Of a stretch of 64,000 nucleotides of DNA, positions 60,936 to 64,000 are shown one piece after another. Source of the DNA: Corallococcus sp. NCRR. GTDB lineage: Bacteria; Myxococcota; Myxococcia; Myxococcales; Myxococcaceae. Position numbers and translations under genes: made by a program. The DNA lies in assembly GCF_026965535.1 (NCBI RefSeq), contig NZ_CP114039.1:1550001-1614000 (forward strand). Direction: 5' to 3'. Each line of letters opens with the position of its first letter. Positions within the stretch are counted from its first letter, which is position 1. The notes under the pieces were generated by a model that made no database searches, was not told the DNA's origin, and saw only the letters and a list, made by a program, of their open reading frames with translations.

Positions 60936-61850
60936 ATGAAACTGTTGCAGCAACTCTCGGATGACCTGGAAGGGCTGGTGGCCGGCGCGGCTCCTGCCGT
61001 GGTGGGCGTGGAGCACGCGCGCGGCCACGGCACCGGCCTGTTCCTCACGCCGGACGGCTACGTGCTCACCAACCGGCACGTGGTGATGCGCACGCCCAAG
61101 CGCCTCACCGTGCAGCTCCACAACGGCGAGGAGCGGCGGGCCACGCTGGTGGGCGCGGATGCCCCCACGGACCTCGCGGTGGTGCGCGCGGAGGGCGATG
61201 ACTTCCCCACGCTGCCGCTCGCGGATCCGGAGACGGTGCGGGTGGGGCAATTGGTGATGGCCATTGGCAATCCCTTCCGCCTGGAGCAGTCGGTGTCGCT
61301 GGGCGTGGTGAGCGCCATCAACCGCAGCATCACGCTGCCCGACGGCGTCATCCTGGAGGGGATGCTCCAGACGGACGCGGCCATCAACCCGGGCAACTCC
61401 GGCGGGCCGTTGCTCGACACGCGAGGGCGCGTGGTGGGGCTGAACACGTTGGTGCTGCCGTTCGCGCAGGGGATTGGTTTCGCGGTGAGCGCCACCACGG
61501 CGGCCTGGGTCGCGAGCCTGCTCATCCAGCGAGGCCGGGTGGAGCGGAAGTTCCTGGGCATCGCCGCCACGGCGGTGAACCTGGAGCCCGCGCTCGCGAA
61601 GGACACCGGCCAGCCGCGAGCCGTGCGCGTGTTGAAGGTGCAGGAGGGCACGCCCGCGGACGACGCGGGTCTCCAGCCAGACGACCTGCTGCTCGGCATC
61701 AACAGCCGGCCGGTCAACAGCGTGGACGACCTGCAGCGATTGATGGCGCTCGCCTCCGAGGAAGAGGTGCACCTGGACGTGCTGCGCAAGGGCCGCCGCA
61801 AGGACGTCTCCGCCCGGGCCCGCCACCGCCGCGAACCGGTGGCGGCCTGA
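60936..61850 (+). CDS. S1C serine protease with PDZ domain (HtrA-like), copy 2
   Basis: 304 aa. Triad H48 (TNRHVV), D79 (TDLAVV) and S155 (GNSGGPLL), all canonical. PDZ domain at about 205-290 ('RVLKVQEGTPADDAGLQPDDLLLGINSRPVNSVDDLQRLMALASEEEVHLDVLRKG'). Like copy 1 it lacks an export signal. The 'GVVSAINR' and 'QTDAAINPGNSGGPLL' strings are closer to classical DegP/DegS than copy 1. The ribosome site is GAAAGGAG. The pair may form mixed oligomers. Confidence 0.92.
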   Translation: MKLLQQLSDDLEGLVAGAAPAVVGVEHARGHGTGLFLTPDGYVLTNRHVVMRTPKRLTVQLHNGEERRATLVGADAPTDLAVVRAEGDDFPTLPLADPETVRVGQLVMAIGNPFRLEQSVSLGVVSAINRSITLPDGVILEGMLQTDAAINPGNSGGPLLDTRGRVVGLNTLVLPFAQGIGFAVSATTAAWVASLLIQRGRVERKFLGIAATAVNLEPALAKDTGQPRAVRVLKVQEGTPADDAGLQPDDLLLGINSRPVNSVDDLQRLMALASEEEVHLDVLRKGRRKDVSARARHRREPVAA

Positions 61851-61874
61851 GCCACCGCTATACTGCGCCCCACG

Positions 61875-62591
61875 ATGTCCTCATTGCAGGCGCACGACAT
61901 GGCCGAACGCATCGAGCGCGAGGGCTTCGCCATCCTCCCGCACGGAATCACGCCCGCCACCGCGGACGCACTGCTCCAGGCCCTGCGTCGCGTGAATGAA
62001 GAGGCCGCGTCCTCCCAGCGGAGAGGCGGCGTGCGCAACCTTCTGGAGAACGTGCCCGCCGTCCGGGAGCTGGCCCGTTCAGGTCCGGTGCGCGAAGCCG
62101 CCGAGTCCGTCCTGGGCCCGCACTGCTTCGCGGTGCGAGGCCTGCTGTTCGACAAGACGCCGGACGCGAACTGGAAGGTCATCTGGCACCAGGATCTCAC
62201 CGTCGCCGTGCGCGAGCGTCGCGACGTGCCCGGCTTCAGTCCCTGGTCGGAGAAGGCCGGTGTGCCATGCGTGCAGCCGCCCACGTCCGTCCTGGAGGCC
62301 ATGGTCGCGGTGCGCGTCCACCTGGACGACTGCGGAGAGGACAACGGCCCCGTGCGCGTGCTCGCGGGCTCACACCGGGAAGGTCGTCTCTCCACTTCGA
62401 GCATCCCGGGGTGGCTCGAACGAAGTGTCCCCGTGGACTGCCTCGTGCCCCGCTGCGGCCTGCTGGTGATGCGGCCCCTGCTGCTGCACGCCTCGTCACC
62501 GGCACGCGTTCCCGCGCACCGCCGGGTCATCCACCTGGAGTTCGCGGCACGGCCCCTGCCTGGCGGGCTCGAATGGCACGCGCGCGTCTGA
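61875..62591 (+). CDS. Phytanoyl-CoA dioxygenase (PhyH) family protein
   Basis: 238 aa. The iron ligands are H105 and D107 ('VIWHQDLTV') and H205 ('RPLLLHASSPA'). The 2-oxoglutarate-binding Arg is probably in 'PAHRRVIHLEFA'. 'EDNGPVRVLAGSHREG' (about 155-170) is the PhyH strand pair. It would hydroxylate a small molecule or lipid; substrate unknown. It begins 24 bp after the HtrA-like gene but has no visible link with it. Confidence 0.9.
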   Translation: MSSLQAHDMAERIEREGFAILPHGITPATADALLQALRRVNEEAASSQRRGGVRNLLENVPAVRELARSGPVREAAESVLGPHCFAVRGLLFDKTPDANWKVIWHQDLTVAVRERRDVPGFSPWSEKAGVPCVQPPTSVLEAMVAVRVHLDDCGEDNGPVRVLAGSHREGRLSTSSIPGWLERSVPVDCLVPRCGLLVMRPLLLHASSPARVPAHRRVIHLEFAARPLPGGLEWHARV

Positions 62592-62594
62592 GGC

Positions 62595-63209
62595 TCACGG
62601 CCACGTCAGCACCAAGCCCACGCCGTCCGGCGCGGGCACCAGGCGCGCCGTGAGCTGCCCGTTCAGCTTCGCGTTGAGGAACGTCAGCACGCCGTCGAAC
62701 ACCAGCAGGAACGCCCCCTGCATGAGCACGCTCTTGCCCCAGCCTCGCAGGCGCTCCGAGTCCTTGCGCATCCCGCGCTCCCACAGGAACCCGCCGAAGG
62801 CGATGTAGCCCACGTCCAGGCCCGCGTTGAGGAGCAGCACCTTCTCCATCCGCTGCCCTTCGGCCAGGCTGCGCGCCAGGTCCCAGGAGGCGGGATCCGC
62901 CGTCGCCTGCCCGTGATAGCCGAGCCCCGCGATGACCAGGTTCACCACGTTCCAGGCCGCGTTCGCCTGGAAGAAGGCCCGCGTCTCGCCTTCGCTCGCG
63001 AAGTGTCCCGCGACGCCCGTGCCGATGTTCAGCACCGCCCAGCCGAACAGGATGCCCATCGCGGTCTGGTTCACGCGCACCGCTTCCGCGTTGTGCTCCG
63101 CGAGCCACGCCTTCGCGTCCGGCGCAGGCCTCTCCTGCGCCACTCCTGGCATCGCGAAGAACAACAGCACCAGGACGCAGCAGGAACGCACAAGGCGGGC
63201 GGAGGCCAT
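62595..63209 (-). CDS. DUF6992-like membrane protein
   Basis: 204 aa. Signal peptide or first helix MASARLVRSCCVLVLLFFAMPGVA. Three further hydrophobic segments follow ('MGILFGWAVLNIGTGVAGHFA', 'AAWNVVNLVIAGLGYHG', 'GAFLLVFDGVLTFLN'). 'NAAWNVVNLVIAGLGY' and 'LNAGLDVGYIAFGGFLWERG' match the DUF6992 pattern common in Bacteroidetes and myxobacteria. Likely an integral membrane protein of unknown function. It converges on the PhyH gene with a three-base gap. Confidence 0.75.
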   Translation of the reverse strand: MASARLVRSCCVLVLLFFAMPGVAQERPAPDAKAWLAEHNAEAVRVNQTAMGILFGWAVLNIGTGVAGHFASEGETRAFFQANAAWNVVNLVIAGLGYHGQATADPASWDLARSLAEGQRMEKVLLLNAGLDVGYIAFGGFLWERGMRKDSERLRGWGKSVLMQGAFLLVFDGVLTFLNAKLNGQLTARLVPAPDGVGLVLTWP

Positions 63210-63258
63210 GGCGGCACTCTAGGCCCGCCAAGGCCCGTCCGCCGTGCGGCCGCCCGCG

Positions 63259-63495
63259 CTACCGTTCGCCGTCGTCACTGAGCGGTGGCGCTTCCCTCGC
63301 GGGCTCCGTGCCCTTCTCCGCGCCGTAGCCGCCAATGCCTTTCTGGAGGATGCGGTCCTCGCCCACGTCCTCGTCCGTCACGTCGCCCCGTTCGGTGCCC
63401 GGGCGCTGGTGCCTGGCTTCACGCTCCAGTTCCTCCGCGCTGTGGGTATCCGTGCGCTCGGGCCCCTTCACCGGCGGCCCCTTGTTGCTGGCCAT
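63259..63495 (-). CDS. Small charged hypothetical protein
   Basis: 78 aa from ATG 63495, with AGGAG eight bases upstream (a longer frame lacks such a site). Sequence MASNKGPPVKGPERTDTHSA... is very acidic and polar with no hydrophobic core ('EELEREARHQRPGTERGDVTDEDVGEDRILQKG'), so it is probably intrinsically disordered. No family recognised. It diverges from the MpaB-type gene and lies upstream of the DUF6992 gene. Confidence 0.6.
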   Translation of the reverse strand: MASNKGPPVKGPERTDTHSAEELEREARHQRPGTERGDVTDEDVGEDRILQKGIGGYGAEKGTEPAREAPPLSDDGER

Positions 63496-63618
63496 GGTCG
63501 CGTCTCCTGTCTGGATGTCCTGCCCTCCAGGACAAGGTCCGGCGCGTCCCATCCCCCGACAAGGCCACTGGCGGGCTAGCATGGCCAATCGCATTGCCTC
63601 TCGGAGCCGCCTCGCCAT

Positions 63619-64000
63619 GACCCACCCGGCCGACGCTGTCCCCTCCAGCTGTCCCTTCAGCGGCGCGGGAAAGGCCTCCGCCGCTCGAGTCCCCGGCCCC
63701 GTCTACCGGAAGCCGTTCTGGCGAGCGCGTCTGCCCGAAGTGAGCCGGGAGATCGCCTCCCTGGATGCACGGCGTGACTGCCAGCGCATCGTGCACCTGC
63801 TGACCAACTACGAGTTCCCCTTCGACATCGTGCGGTCCACGGAGATTGCCCTCTTCCACACCTACGGCAGCCGCTCCGTCTCACGCCTGTTGGACCGCAC
63901 GGGTGAGTTCAACAAGCGAGGCCAGAAGCGCTACGACGACACGCGGCTGCTCATCGCGCGGTTCATGGAGTGCGGCTGGGATGGCGCGGATGGGCGCCGC
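63619..64000 (+). CDS. MpaB-family oxygenase (DUF2236), N-terminal part only
   Basis: The frame from ATG 63619 is open to the right edge (127 codons). 'TNYEFPFDIVRSTEIALFHTYGSRSVSRLLDRTGEFNKRGQKRYDDTRLLIARFMECGW' is the start of the DUF2236/MpaB domain; the 'KRYDDTRLLI' string is characteristic. These are haem-dependent oxygenases related to mycophenolic acid MpaB and latex-clearing protein. The haem ligand region lies beyond the window. Confidence 0.75.

Noticed and set aside
59817-61826. 669-codon minus-strand frame opposite the HtrA-like pair
   Set aside because: Shadow frame; both proteases on the plus strand have complete triads and PDZ domains.
1-64000. tRNA, rRNA, CRISPR array or intact insertion sequence
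   Set aside because: I saw no T-loop/anticodon arrangement, no rRNA-like stretch, no regularly spaced identical repeats outside the 63-bp set, and no transposase or integrase motifs.

Overview
The window is very GC-rich, and almost every strand switch is packed with real genes whose third codon positions are overwhelmingly G or C. The gene content points to a fruiting myxobacterium of the Myxococcaceae (Corallococcus or Myxococcus type). It includes a DUF2381 protein (a family expanded in Myxococcus), three multi-domain hybrid sensor kinases, many paralogous lipoproteins, SMI1/KNR4 and SUFU-domain proteins, and DUF4398/OmpA lipoproteins. The genus is inferred; no rRNA, tRNA or CRISPR array is present.

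Layout. 1-1986 (minus): 5'-3' exonuclease, group II truncated haemoglobin, SRPBCC protein, then a new gene running off the left edge. 2207-4612: DUF4398 and OmpA lipoproteins with a textbook terminator, then a GNAT acetyltransferase. 4622-6588: an AbiE-like toxin-antitoxin module behind an 18-bp inverted repeat. 6592-18916: housekeeping and envelope genes (S9 peptidase, AI-2E-type transporter, DedA, a giant hybrid kinase, FAD oxidoreductase, BioA, desaturase). 18984-23905: two NmrA-like reductase paralogs flank a DUF2381/tandem-lipoprotein/SMI1 block, with an HxlR regulator divergent from the second reductase. 23989-30001: DUF482 acyltransferase, SUFU protein, hybrid kinase, dipeptide epimerase, LuxR-type regulator.

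30006-36720 (minus) is accessory DNA: three tandem TPR-like paralogs, a Doc-like toxin with an unrecognised antitoxin partner, the fossil 3' end of a fourth paralog, and a Septu-like defence pair (PtuA ATPase, PtuB-like HNH). Diverging from it at 36839-42774 is a five-gene operon in which every junction is a short start/stop overlap: MoxR-type AAA ATPase, unknown protein, HExxH-plus-VWA protein (DUF2201-like), unknown coiled-coil protein and a PaaK-like adenylate-forming enzyme. After an aldo/keto reductase, a DUF4118 sensor kinase and a radical SAM protein, a second defence-like block (46908-50984) holds a NERD-UvrD helicase divergent from a lower-GC AAA ATPase/TOPRIM-like pair.

51091-64000: a frameshifted subtilase, RecQ, tandem secreted paralogs, a three-gene operon (asparagine synthase C-domain, glycosyltransferase, oddly ordered ROK-like ATPase), a Cys-rich lipoprotein, two HtrA-like proteases behind a hairpin, a PhyH dioxygenase, and the start of an MpaB-type oxygenase cut by the right edge. 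The most unusual signal is a set of 63-bp in-frame repeats in the asparagine-synthase-like gene, each carrying a DnaA-box-like nonamer.
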